From NCBI GenBank assembly GCA_003168295.1, contig PMST01000537.1, positions 13,494 to 27,492 on the forward strand: DNA of 13,999 bases, written 5' to 3'. The translations under genes and the position numbers were made by a program. Below the pieces are notes generated by a model. The model was given only the letters and a program-made list of their open reading frames with translations. It had not been told where the DNA came from and made no database searches. This stretch comes from Actinomycetota bacterium (GTDB lineage Bacteria > Actinomycetota > Actinomycetes > Streptosporangiales > Streptosporangiaceae). Of the stretch, positions 1-6,786 are shown one piece after another. Every line of letters starts with the position of its first letter. Positions within the stretch are counted from its first letter, which is position 1.

Positions 1-621
1 ATGGCCGACCTGTTCGCCACGGCGGGCGCCGACCGGCTGATGGCGGTGGACCTGCACACCGCCCAGATCCAGGGTTTCTTCGACGGGCCGGTGGACCACC
101 TGTTCGCGCTGTCCATCCTGGCCACGTACATCGAGAAGAAGCTTGACGTCAGCCAGGTCACCGTGGTGGCCCCCGACGCCGGCCGGGTCCGGGTCTGCGA
201 GCGGTGGACGGACCGGCTGGGCTGCCCGCTGGCCATCATCCACAAGCGGCGCGATCCCGACGTGGCGAACCAGGTCCGGATGTTCGAGGTGGTCGGGCAG
301 GTGGCCGGGCGCACCTGCATCCTGGTGGATGACATGATCGACACCGGCACGACGATCGCCAAGGCCGCGGAGGCCTTGTTCGAGCAGGGCGCGGACCGGG
401 TCATCGCCACCGCGACCCACGGGGTGCTGTCCGGCGCGGCGGTGGACACCCTGAAGAACTCCAGGATCAGCGAGATCATCATCACGAATACGCTGCCGGT
501 GCCGCAGGAGAAGCAGTTCGACAAGCTCACCGTGCTGTCGATCGCGCCACTGCTGGCCCGGGCGATCAGCGAGGTATTCAGCGACGGCTCGGTCACCAGC
601 CTGTTCGACGGCCAGAGCTGA
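1..621 (+). CDS. prs: Ribose-phosphate pyrophosphokinase (PRPP synthetase), C-terminal part, 5' end outside window
   Basis: Makes 5-phosphoribosyl-1-pyrophosphate from ribose 5-phosphate and ATP, the precursor of nucleotides, His and Trp; cytoplasmic. The visible 206 residues carry the family core: DLHTAQIQGFFDGPVDHL at residues 17-34, the flexible catalytic loop HKRRDPDVANQ at 81-91, and the PRPP-binding loop ILVDDMIDTGTTI at 107-119. The family is about 315-325 residues long, and the first residues here (MADLFATAGADR) match the middle of the protein (usually ...ARLVADLF..AGADR). The ATG at base 1 is therefore internal, and roughly 115 N-terminal residues lie upstream of the window. The stop at 619-621 is followed within 10 bases by a strong hairpin. 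In actinobacteria this gene usually sits between glmU and rplY; here rplY is displaced by about 5.5 kb. The identification is secure. Confidence 0.97.
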   Translation: MADLFATAGADRLMAVDLHTAQIQGFFDGPVDHLFALSILATYIEKKLDVSQVTVVAPDAGRVRVCERWTDRLGCPLAIIHKRRDPDVANQVRMFEVVGQVAGRTCILVDDMIDTGTTIAKAAEALFEQGADRVIATATHGVLSGAAVDTLKNSRISEIIITNTLPVPQEKQFDKLTVLSIAPLLARAISEVFSDGSVTSLFDGQS

Positions 622-630
622 AGCCGGCGC

Positions 631-673
631 GGCCGTCGTCCCCACCCCCGCCGTAGGCACGGGGACGACGGCC
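631..673 (+). terminator. Strong stem-loop after prs, probable terminator
   Basis: A perfect 13-bp inverted repeat, GGCCGTCGTCCCC (631-643) with GGGGACGACGGCC (661-673), encloses a 17-base loop and starts 10 bases after the prs stop. There is no U-tract, which is usual for high-GC actinobacterial terminators. It probably ends the prs transcript. Confidence 0.75.
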
Positions 674-688
674 AAGCTAGCGGTTGGG

Positions 689-744
689 AGCGGTCCTGGC
701 CACCAGGCTGGCCCCCTCCCTCCCCACCCAGGGCCAGGACCGCT
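689..744 (+). terminator. Second stem-loop in tandem after prs
   Basis: A second perfect 13-bp inverted repeat, AGCGGTCCTGGCC (689-701) with GGCCAGGACCGCT (732-744), has a 30-base pyrimidine-rich loop and a short T run overlapping its end (744-746). It lies 15 bases after the first hairpin. Two back-to-back hairpins suggest strong insulation of prs from the regulator downstream, though this one could also be a regulatory leader structure. Confidence 0.6.
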
Positions 745-957
745 TTCCCGCCACACCCACCCCGCTAGGTGAGCGGGCGTTCAGGGCACCAGCCGAACGG
801 CGCCCCCGTAACCGTCCGGCCAGCTAGCTTGCGATGCGGCGCCATTGCCGCGGTGCTAGGCACATCATCGGCTCGGCGGTTTACGTCCCGGTTGAGCCAT
901 GGTTAAGTGGACTTCCTGACGGCCCATTTCGTGTAGCCGGAGGCGTGTGATCGCGGG
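745..957 (+). other. Non-coding leader region of the SARP regulator
   Basis: No convincing gene was seen on either strand. It holds a small hairpin, CCCGCT (761-766) with AGCGGG (772-777) and a 5-base loop, and a weak GCGGC/GCCGC stem at 836-851. Nearer the gene are short direct repeats (878-907). The only purine-rich ribosome site is GGAGG at 939-943, 14 bases from the ATG at 958, which is farther than usual. Confidence 0.5.
878..907 (+). promoter_or_regulatory. Direct heptamer repeats upstream of the SARP gene, candidate operator
   Basis: GGTTGAG (890-896) and GGTTAAG (901-907) are spaced exactly 11 bases apart, one helical turn, and a weaker copy GGTTTAC begins at 878, 12 bases earlier. 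SARP-family activators are known to bind heptameric direct repeats with 11-base phasing, so autoregulation is possible. A poor promoter match (TTTACG 880-885, 17-base spacer, TTAAGT 903-908) overlaps the repeats. This is inference from spacing alone. Confidence 0.35.
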
Positions 958-3855
958 ATGAAGTTCCGGCTGCTCGGACCGCTAGAGGTCCGGGTCGGAG
1001 ATGACTGGAAGGGCATCGGGGCACCTAAGTGGCGTTCCGTTCTGGCGGCCCTGCTCATCAACGCTGGGCAGATTGTCTCCGCCGAGACGCTCATCAACGA
1101 GGTTTGGGGGGATGCCCCGCCGGCCAAGGCGGTCAACCTCATCAGCATCTACGTGCTCAGGCTGCGTCGGCTGCTGGGCGACCCCGACAGCAGCCTGCTG
1201 GTCACCCGCGCTCCCGGCTATCAGCTTCGGGTGGCCGCGACGGATACCGACGCGCTGCTGTTCGAGGCCATGGTGCGCGACGGCAGGCAGGTGTTCGGCT
1301 CCGGTGATGCGCAGGGCGCGGCCCGCCAGCTCACCGAGGCGCTGGCTCTGTGGTACGGCCGGCCGCTGGCCGACGTCCGGGCGACGCCGCTGGTCGAAGC
1401 CGAGGCCGAACGGCTGGCCGAGCTCCGCCTCGGCGCCCTCGAGCTCCGGATTGCCGCCGAGCTCGCCTGCGGCGACCATGACCAGGCCGTACCGGAGATC
1501 CGCAGGCTGCTGGCCGACCACCCGCTGCGCGAGGGCTTGTGGCTGCAGCTGATGCGGGCCCTGGACGGGGCCGGGCGCCACGCCGAGGCGCTCGAGGTCT
1601 ACGGCCAGGCGCGGAGCGTCATCTCCGCCCAGCTGGGCGTGGACCCGGGGGCTGAGCTGCGCCAGCTGCACGCCGAGCTGCTGGCCAAAGACCGGACCGG
1701 CCTGCGCGGCACCATCTCGGCCGGCACGGTGGCGGCGGGTCCCAGGAAGACGGCGGCCGGCCAGAGCCGGGCCGCTGCGGACGACGCCGCGGCGGCGCCG
1801 CGGCCGGCCCGGGGAGTCCGCCCGGCCGCGCCGGTCCCGGCGCAGCTTCCGGCCGACGTGACGGACTTCACCGGCCGCGACGAACAGGTGAAACGCCTGT
1901 GCGACCTGCTCGCAGGCCCGGGTGCGAGCAACGGTACCGGAGCGGTCCGCGTCGCCGTCGTGGCCGGAGCCGGCGGTCTCGGCAAGACCTCACTGGCGGT
2001 CCACGCCGCGCACCGCGTCCGCCGCAAGTTTCCCGGCGGCCAGCTGTACGTCGACCTGCTCGGCGCGACCTCCACGCCGCTCTCGCCGGGCGACGTGCTG
2101 GCCCGGTTCCTGCGCGACCTCGGCGTAGACGGCCGGCAGATCCCCGTCGATGATGACGAGCGGGCCGGCCGGTACCGGACCGAGCTGGCCAGCCGCCGGA
2201 TGCTCGTCGTGCTGGACAACGCGCGCGACGCCGCTCAGGTCAGGCCGCTGCTGCCGGGTAGCTCGTCGTCCGCCGTGCTGGTGACGACCAGGAGCCAGAT
2301 GCCGGACCTGGCCAGCACCAGGCTCGTCGACCTCAACGTGCTCGACGATGACGAGGCGCTGACGCTGTTCGCCAAGGCCGTGGGCGATGACCGGGCCTCG
2401 GCTGAGCCGCAGGCCACCGCCGAACTGCTCGAGGCCTGCGCGGGCCTGCCCCTGGCGATCAGGATCTGCGCGGCGCGGCTGGCCACCCGCAGCGGCTGGA
2501 GCATCCAGTCCATGGCCAGCCGGCTGCGCGACGAGCACCACCGGCTGGACGAGCTGAGGGCCGGAGACCTCGCCGTCCGGGCCAGCTTCCAGGTGAGCTT
2601 CGCCAGCCTGGCCACCACGGCCGAGCCGGACGGGATCGCGCCGGCCGACGCGTTCCGCCTGCTCGGCCTCTGGCCGGGACCGTCGATCTCGGCGGTGGCG
2701 GCCGCGGCTCTGTTCGGGACGCCGGAGTACGGGGCGGCGAACGCGCTCGAGACCCTGGTCGACACGCACCTGCTGGAATCGACCGGTCCGGACCGGTACA
2801 AGTTCCACGACCTGCTCCGTGTTTATGCTTCCGAACGAGCCGTGGCTGACCTGCCCGGACCCGAGCGTGCCACCGCGACGGGGCGCCTGCTCCGCTGGTA
2901 CCTGCGCACCGTCGACGCCGCCGCCACGGCCGTCTCACCGCACCGCTACAACGTGCCGCTCGACGGCGCCGAGCAGGACCAGCCCGCGCTCGGTTTCTCC
3001 GGCGTGGACGAGGCCCTCGGGTGGTACGACAGCGAGCGCGTCAACGTGGTCGCCGCGACCCGCCAGGCATCGGCGTCCGGTCTGCACGAGGTCGCCTGGC
3101 GGCTGCCCGCGCCCCTGTTCAGCCTGGTCAACCGCCGCGGTAACTGGGCGGATTGCATCGCCACGCACCAGATCGCGCTGGAGAGCGCCCGCCAGGCCGG
3201 GAACCGTCAGGGCGAGGCATGGGTGCTGAACAACCTCGGCGAGGTCCTCGTGCTCACCCGCAGCACCGAGGGCATCGGTTATCTCGAACGGGCGCTCGCC
3301 GTCCGCCGCGAGATCGGGGACCGGCTGGGCGAGGCGCAGGCCGCGAACAACCTGGCGGACGCCTACCAGCGGCTGGGGCGGACGGCTGAGGCTCCCGATC
3401 TGCTGCGGCGGGCGCTGGACCTGAACCGGGAGACGGGAAACAGCTACGGCGAGGGCGTTACGCTGGGAAACCTGGGGGCGGTGCTGCTGGACCTTGACCG
3501 AGCGCAGGAGGCCATTGACTACCTGCAGCAGGCCCGCCGCGTCTTCGCCGAGATCGAATATGTGGACGGCCTTGGCTATGTCCTGCATATCCTCGGGCGC
3601 TGCTACTCGTCTTTGTGTCGTGAAGCCGATGCCATGACCTGCCTGCAGCAGGCACTGGCCAGCCACCGGGCTACCGGTAACCGGCATAGGCAGGCCGCCA
3701 CGCTGAAGTCCCTTGGCGCCGCGCAGAGCCGGGCGGGCCTGGTCGTCGAGGCGCGTGAGTCGTGGGATCGTGCGGCTGTGATCTTTGATGACCTAGGTGC
3801 CAGTGAGCAAGCGGCGGAAGTTCATGCCGAGCGGGTCGCATCCGGCATTTCCTGA
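958..3855 (+). CDS. AfsR-like SARP transcriptional regulator: wHTH + BTAD + NB-ARC + TPR
   Basis: A 965-residue STAND-type regulator. An OmpR-like winged-helix DNA-binding domain (about 1-95, starting MKFRLLGPLEV as is typical) is followed by a bacterial transcriptional activator domain (about 97-243) and an Ala/Pro-rich linker (about 250-298). Next is an NB-ARC ATPase with P-loop GAGGLGKTS (337-345), Walker B RMLVVLDNA (414-422), VLVTTRS (440-446), GLPLA (496-500) and an FHDLLRVYA motif (616-624). About five TPR repeats fill roughly 715-945. ATG 958 is the first possible start after an in-frame TAG at 934. The key ATPase residues are present. Such proteins switch on antibiotic or developmental genes after a signal, sometimes via Ser/Thr kinases. 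The target and ligand are unknown; the peptide gene and exporter downstream are the obvious candidates. Confidence 0.93.
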   Translation: MKFRLLGPLEVRVGDDWKGIGAPKWRSVLAALLINAGQIVSAETLINEVWGDAPPAKAVNLISIYVLRLRRLLGDPDSSLLVTRAPGYQLRVAATDTDALLFEAMVRDGRQVFGSGDAQGAARQLTEALALWYGRPLADVRATPLVEAEAERLAELRLGALELRIAAELACGDHDQAVPEIRRLLADHPLREGLWLQLMRALDGAGRHAEALEVYGQARSVISAQLGVDPGAELRQLHAELLAKDRTGLRGTISAGTVAAGPRKTAAGQSRAAADDAAAAPRPARGVRPAAPVPAQLPADVTDFTGRDEQVKRLCDLLAGPGASNGTGAVRVAVVAGAGGLGKTSLAVHAAHRVRRKFPGGQLYVDLLGATSTPLSPGDVLARFLRDLGVDGRQIPVDDDERAGRYRTELASRRMLVVLDNARDAAQVRPLLPGSSSSAVLVTTRSQMPDLASTRLVDLNVLDDDEALTLFAKAVGDDRASAEPQATAELLEACAGLPLAIRICAARLATRSGWSIQSMASRLRDEHHRLDELRAGDLAVRASFQVSFASLATTAEPDGIAPADAFRLLGLWPGPSISAVAAAALFGTPEYGAANALETLVDTHLLESTGPDRYKFHDLLRVYASERAVADLPGPERATATGRLLRWYLRTVDAAATAVSPHRYNVPLDGAEQDQPALGFSGVDEALGWYDSERVNVVAATRQASASGLHEVAWRLPAPLFSLVNRRGNWADCIATHQIALESARQAGNRQGEAWVLNNLGEVLVLTRSTEGIGYLERALAVRREIGDRLGEAQAANNLADAYQRLGRTAEAPDLLRRALDLNRETGNSYGEGVTLGNLGAVLLDLDRAQEAIDYLQQARRVFAEIEYVDGLGYVLHILGRCYSSLCREADAMTCLQQALASHRATGNRHRQAATLKSLGAAQSRAGLVVEARESWDRAAVIFDDLGASEQAAEVHAERVASGIS

Positions 3856-3889
3856 TATCGGCTCGAGCCAGGGCCACGGCCGATACGAT
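3856..3889 (+). promoter_or_regulatory. Inverted repeat overlapping a possible -10, candidate operator/promoter of the acidic peptide gene
   Basis: Directly after the regulator stop, TATCGGC (3856-3862) and GCCGATA (3879-3885) form a perfect 7-bp inverted repeat. The left arm overlaps the palindrome GGCTCGAGCC (3860-3869). The right arm overlaps TACGAT (3884-3889), which fits the actinobacterial -10 form TAnnnT; no good -35 is visible. The placement would suit an operator controlling the peptide gene. Confidence 0.35.
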
Positions 3890-3901
3890 GCTGCGCGTCT
3901 C

Positions 3902-3927
3902 CCCCCGGTATTAATAATCTCCGGGGG
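3902..3927 (+). other. GC stem with AT-rich loop in the 5' leader of the acidic peptide gene
   Basis: CCCCCGG (3902-3908) pairs with CCGGGGG (3921-3927) around the 12-base loop TATTAATAATCT. It lies 20 bases upstream of ATG 3948 and just before the ribosome site GAGAGGA (3936-3942). If the TACGAT at 3884 is a -10, the transcript would start just before this hairpin, as an mRNA-protecting 5' stem-loop would. A weak terminator of the regulator gene is the alternative. Confidence 0.5.
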
Positions 3928-3947
3928 CCGGAAATGAGAGGACCATC

Positions 3948-4118
3948 ATGGGGAATGCAGCCGTCATCGGGGAACTGGCGGGTATAAACGATCTTGAAGA
4001 CCTCTACGAGCTGGATGCGAGCGAGAACTCGCCCGAAGACGACGACCAAGACGACGACGAGAACGACGAGGAAGACGAGGACGAGGGCTTCAAGCCCGAC
4101 GAAATCCCGCACGAGTAG
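3948..4118 (+). CDS. Small, extremely acidic 56-residue peptide of unknown function
   Basis: The peptide has an ordinary N-terminal part, MGNAAVIGELAGIND, then the acidic amphipathic stretch LEDLYELDASE (16-26). An Asp/Glu block at 30-46 (15 of 17 residues acidic) follows, and the tail is GFKPDEIPHE. In total 25 residues are acidic against one Lys and one His; there is no Cys, no Thr and only two Ser. There is no signal peptide or membrane segment. Coding is supported by a good ribosome site (GAGAGGA, ending 5 bases before ATG) and by a third-position GC of about 77%. It sits 92 bases after an AfsR-like regulator, the place AfsS holds in Streptomyces, but I see no AfsS-like sequence. YELD loosely recalls the FxLD box of some lanthipeptide leaders, yet no modifying enzyme or Ser/Thr/Cys core is present. 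Other readings are a DNA-mimic or regulator partner. I do not recognise it. Confidence 0.7.
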   Translation: MGNAAVIGELAGINDLEDLYELDASENSPEDDDQDDDENDEEDEDEGFKPDEIPHE

Positions 4119-4140
4119 CGTAACGGCGGCCGCATTGAGT

Positions 4141-4186
4141 CCCGTATCGATACCGCGGTTATATGAAGGCTGTATCGATATGCGGG
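4141..4186 (+). terminator. Stem-loop built from two GTATCGATA palindromes after the acidic peptide gene
   Basis: The left arm CCCGTATCGATAC (4141-4153) pairs with GTATCGATA (4172-4180) and CGGG (4183-4186), giving 13 bp with a two-base bulge and an 18-base loop. It starts 22 bases after the peptide stop. GTATCGATAC is itself a 10-bp palindrome, and its near-copy lies 28 bases on, so a paired operator is an alternative to a terminator. Confidence 0.45.
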
Positions 4187-4217
4187 CAGCTTGACCAGGA
4201 TTAAATTGCTGGCAGTG

Positions 4218-4269
4218 CAGACCCTGCGCGCTGATCTCGGCTCTCGCGACATCAGCGCGCAGGGTACTG
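4218..4269 (+). terminator. Long stem-loop downstream of the acidic peptide gene
   Basis: ACCCTGCGCGCTGAT (4221-4235) pairs perfectly over 15 bp with ATCAGCGCGCAGGGT (4251-4265) around a 15-base loop. CAG (4218-4220) with CTG (4267-4269) extends it to 18 bp past one bulged A. There is no T run on either side. It is probably a terminator isolating the peptide transcript from the exporter, and its symmetry would let it act in both directions. Confidence 0.65.
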
Positions 4270-4674
4270 AGAGAAACTAATAGGCCGCTACTCCGACGGC
4301 ATACCGAACGAGCACATAACGGCCTCCTTCCCGTTTCCTCACGGTGGAATTGGATCAACGCTTGTAGGTCAACCGTAGCACCCTTGTGGCCAAATGCAAG
4401 GAATCTGCCCGATTTGCCATCGCTGATTTCCTGCGTGCTTCGTGTCAGTTTGCGCTATTCGGTACGCGTGTTTAGCTAAGTTGGGCTTTATATCGGCCCG
4501 GGCCGGAACGTGCCTTATCCGATCCGTTGACCGATTGCTCGCCAGGAACCGGAAACGTCCTGACTTGATTGATATTCAAGGTCCTCGGGGCGGTCTGGAG
4601 TTATGCTGCTCGCCAACGTTCGGGAGTTGGCCAGAGCAGGGCGCCAACGTCCGGATGGCCAGCACGACATCACG
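4270..4674 (+). other. Gene-free, lower-GC stretch upstream of the exporter
   Basis: About 400 bases without a gene I can support. The DNA is visibly less GC-rich than its surroundings, and the long open frames crossing it run on into the exporter in other frames. Minor structures are CCTTG (4382-4386) with CAAGG (4397-4401), and TTGCGC (4450-4455) spaced 16 bases from TTAGCT (4472-4477) as a weak promoter candidate. No tRNA, riboswitch or transposon end was seen. Confidence 0.5.
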
Positions 4675-4758
4675 TCAGCCTTTGCCCGGAAGACAAGGAT
4701 GCGGCCGATGGTTACCTCAGCCTTTGCTCGGAAGACAAGAATGCGGCCGGTGGTTCAC
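4675..4758 (+). repeat. 42-bp tandem duplication carrying a ribosome site and ATG
   Basis: Two adjacent copies (4675-4716 and 4717-4758) differ at about five positions. Each contains GGAAG, six bases, then ATGCGGCCG, so each copy presents the same ribosome-site-plus-ATG arrangement (ATG 4699 and ATG 4741). The period is 14 codons, so both ATGs are in frame with the exporter. If translated from further upstream it would read SAFARKTRMRP twice. Confidence 0.85.
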
Positions 4759-6027
4759 GGCGTGGCGGAGGCGCAGGTCCAGCCGCGCATGTCGCTGTGG
4801 CGGCATCGCGACTTCATGTTCTTGTGGGGCGGTCAGGCCGTCAGCCAGTCAGGCTCCGCCATTACCACGCTCGCTCTCCCGCTCACCGCGGTCGTGCTGC
4901 TCAGGGCGTCCACATTCACGGTCGGCCTGCTCTCGGCCGCGACTTATGCCGCGTTCATCTTCATCGCGCTGCCCGCCGGGGTCATAGTTAACCGTGTGGC
5001 CAAGCGTCGCCTTATGATCTGGTGCGATGTTGCGCGCCTGCTGATCATAGCGTCGATTCCGCTCGCTGCCCTGCTCGGCGTGCTTTCTATCGGGCAATTG
5101 TTCGCGGCGGCGCTGACCGCGGGGGTATTTAGCGTGTTCTTCGACGTGGCGAACCAGAGTTACGTTCCCGCGCTGGTCGGCCCCTCGCAGCTGACCGATG
5201 CGAACGGAAAGCTCGGTGCCTCGCGTTCGTTCGCTCAGGTAGCCGGGCCGGGACTGGGCGGAGGTCTTGTCGCCGCCGTTGGCGTCATCGGGGCGGTGGC
5301 GGTCGACGGGCTTTCCTATGCGGTATCCGTCGCATCCCTGCTGGCGATCCGGCAGCCATCCGAAAAGCCCGAACGGGTGACGGTCAGCGTGCGGCGCTTC
5401 CGTGCGGAGATCGCCGCGGGACTGGTATTCGTAGGGCGGCATCCGATCCTTCGCCGGACCACTGCCTGCACCGCTACGGGCAATCTTTTCATCGCTATGG
5501 AGATGGCCCTGGACATAGTCTTCCTGGTTCGCGTGCTGCATGTCAGGCCTGGGCTTACCGGAGTGCTGATTGCCATCGGCAGCCTCGGCGGTGTCGCGGG
5601 AGGCGCGCTGTCCGGACCGCTGGGCCGCCGGCTCGGCTCGGCGCGCATCATGTGGATGGCACCGCTGGTCATCGGCGCTCCATCGGTGCTGGTGCCGCTA
5701 GCCGAACCGGGCTGGGGAGTAGTGCTATTCCCGATCGGTTACGGCATATCGGCATTCTCGTGTGTGCTCCTTAGCGTGGCGCAGCTTACCTACCGGCAAC
5801 TGGTGTGCCCGCCGGAGTTGCGCTCCAGCATGAACGCCGCGACGCGCTGGATCATCTGGGGCGTCATGCCGCTCGGCGGCCTGCTCGGTGGCGCTCTCGG
5901 CGATCTCATCGGCGTCCGGCCTTCGATGTGGCTGGCCATCATCGGCACCTGGGCGGCTGGCTTCTGGATCTTCTTTTCGCCGTTGCGGTCGGTGCGGGAC
6001 CTGGCCGTCACGACGGCGCGTTGCTGA
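4741..6027 (+). CDS. MFS exporter, EntS-like (MFS_3) family
   Basis: A membrane transporter of the major facilitator superfamily, probably a proton-driven exporter with about 12 membrane segments; the substrate is unknown. The conserved part begins MSLWRHRDFMFLWGGQAVSQ, typical of the EntS-like branch. It continues with LPAGVIVNRVAKRRLM (the loop 2-3 motif region), FFDVANQSYVPALVG, and repeated Gly-rich hydrophobic segments to the C-terminus. Start choice is uncertain. ATG 4741 has GGAAG six bases upstream and gives 428 residues. ATG 4789 gives 412 residues, near the usual family length, but has a poor ribosome site. ATG 4603 gives 474 residues and would include the 42-bp duplication in the coding part. 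Placed after a SARP regulator and an acidic peptide gene, it may be a regulated exporter. The family is secure; its link to the peptide is inference. Confidence 0.88.
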   Translation: MRPVVHGVAEAQVQPRMSLWRHRDFMFLWGGQAVSQSGSAITTLALPLTAVVLLRASTFTVGLLSAATYAAFIFIALPAGVIVNRVAKRRLMIWCDVARLLIIASIPLAALLGVLSIGQLFAAALTAGVFSVFFDVANQSYVPALVGPSQLTDANGKLGASRSFAQVAGPGLGGGLVAAVGVIGAVAVDGLSYAVSVASLLAIRQPSEKPERVTVSVRRFRAEIAAGLVFVGRHPILRRTTACTATGNLFIAMEMALDIVFLVRVLHVRPGLTGVLIAIGSLGGVAGGALSGPLGRRLGSARIMWMAPLVIGAPSVLVPLAEPGWGVVLFPIGYGISAFSCVLLSVAQLTYRQLVCPPELRSSMNAATRWIIWGVMPLGGLLGGALGDLIGVRPSMWLAIIGTWAAGFWIFFSPLRSVRDLAVTTARC

Positions 6028-6107
6028 TCAGCGGCCGCTAAGCTGGCCGGCCCGTCCCCGCCCGGGATGGCGGAACGATCGGATCCGCAACCGCCGGCGT
6101 TGTCGGC

Positions 6108-6113
6108 TACACT
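6108..6113 (+). promoter_or_regulatory. Candidate -10 element (TACACT) of the rplY promoter
   Basis: TACACT fits the actinobacterial -10 form TAnnnT and would start a transcript near 6120, giving a leader of about 30 bases with the ribosome site GAGGAG (6139-6144). The bases 17-18 upstream do not resemble TTGACA. A promoter is expected here because rplY is separated from its usual neighbour prs. Confidence 0.4.
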
Positions 6114-6150
6114 TCGTACGCGCATTGCAGGTTGAGATGAGGAGAGCACC

Positions 6151-6786
6151 GTGCCCGAGGTAAAGATCGCCGCCGAGACTCGTGACGAGTTCGGCAAGGG
6201 CGCTGCCCGCCGTACCCGCCGGGAGGGCCGGGTGCCCGCCGTGCTGTACGGACACGGCACGGAGACCCGCCACCTGAGCCTGCCCGGGCATGACCTGATG
6301 CGGGCCCTGAGGACGCCGAACGTGCTGCTGCGCCTCGAAGGCCTGAAGAACGGCAGCGAGATCGCCCTGCCCAAGGCGGTGCAGCGGGATCCGATCAAGA
6401 ACATCATCGAGCACGTCGACCTGATCCTGGTCCGCAGCGGTGAGAAGGTCACCATCGACGTGCCGATCCGGGTCGTCGGTGAGATCTTCCCCGGCGGCGT
6501 GCTCAACCAGCAGATCATCCAGATCCCGGTGGAGGCCGAGGCCACGCACATCCCGCAGGGCATCGACGTCGACGTGGAAGGCATGGAGATGGGCCAGGCG
6601 GTTTACGCCAGCGACCTGAAGCTGCCCGCGGGCGTCACCTTGCAGATCGAGCCGGACACGCTCGTCTTGCACGTGATGGCGCAGCAGACGGCAGAAGAGG
6701 CCGGCGAGGAGACCGCGGAGGCGGCGTCCGAGGTGCCCGAGTCCCTGGATGACGCGGCGGCCAGCGAAGGCGAGCAGGCCGGCTGA
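6151..6786 (+). CDS. rplY: 50S ribosomal protein L25, general stress protein CTC form
   Basis: Binds 5S rRNA in the large ribosomal subunit. The protein is 211 residues. The N-terminal L25 domain (about 1-93) includes [22 protein letters not shown] at 11-32, and a C-terminal CTC beta domain (about 97-185) includes [11 protein letters not shown] and [16 protein letters not shown] Glu/Ala-rich acidic tail (about 187-211) is typical of actinobacterial CTC proteins. GTG is the start, with GAGGAG six bases upstream. The last codons overlap the next gene: GGCTGA ends rplY and supplies the CTG that appears to start pth. It follows the exporter by 123 bases and has its own candidate promoter. Confidence 0.95.
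   Translation: MPEVKIAAETRDEFGKGAARRTRREGRVPAVLYGHGTETRHLSLPGHDLMRALRTPNVLLRLEGLKNGSEIALPKAVQRDPIKNIIEHVDLILVRSGEKVTIDVPIRVVGEIFPGGVLNQQIIQIPVEAEATHIPQGIDVDVEGMEMGQAVYASDLKLPAGVTLQIEPDTLVLHVMAQQTAEEAGEETAEAASEVPESLDDAAASEGEQAG

Noticed and set aside
1..3. ATG at base 1 as the true start of prs
   Set aside because: The residues after it match the middle of PRPP synthetase and the product would lack about 115 residues; the gene is cut by the window edge.
689..744. Riboswitch or T-box leader of the regulator
   Set aside because: A single simple stem with a low-complexity pyrimidine loop lacks the conserved elements of known riboswitches; a terminator explains it better.
3948..4118. Lanthipeptide or other known RiPP precursor
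   Set aside because: YELD resembles the FxLD leader box, but the C-terminal part has no Cys or Thr and no lanthipeptide, radical SAM, ATP-grasp or cyclodehydratase gene is nearby. Kept only as a weak alternative.
3822..4358. 178-codon minus-strand frame across the acidic peptide gene
   Set aside because: Its middle is a Val/Leu run produced by the antisense of the Asp/Glu codons, and its ends run through hairpins; the plus-strand frame has the ribosome site.
4442..4987. 181-codon plus-strand frame upstream of the exporter
   Set aside because: It overlaps the exporter in another frame and turns into Ser/Arg/Cys-rich sequence without motifs.
622..6027. Insertion sequence or integrated element with transposase
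   Set aside because: No transposase, integrase, terminal inverted repeats or target duplication could be found around the accessory genes.
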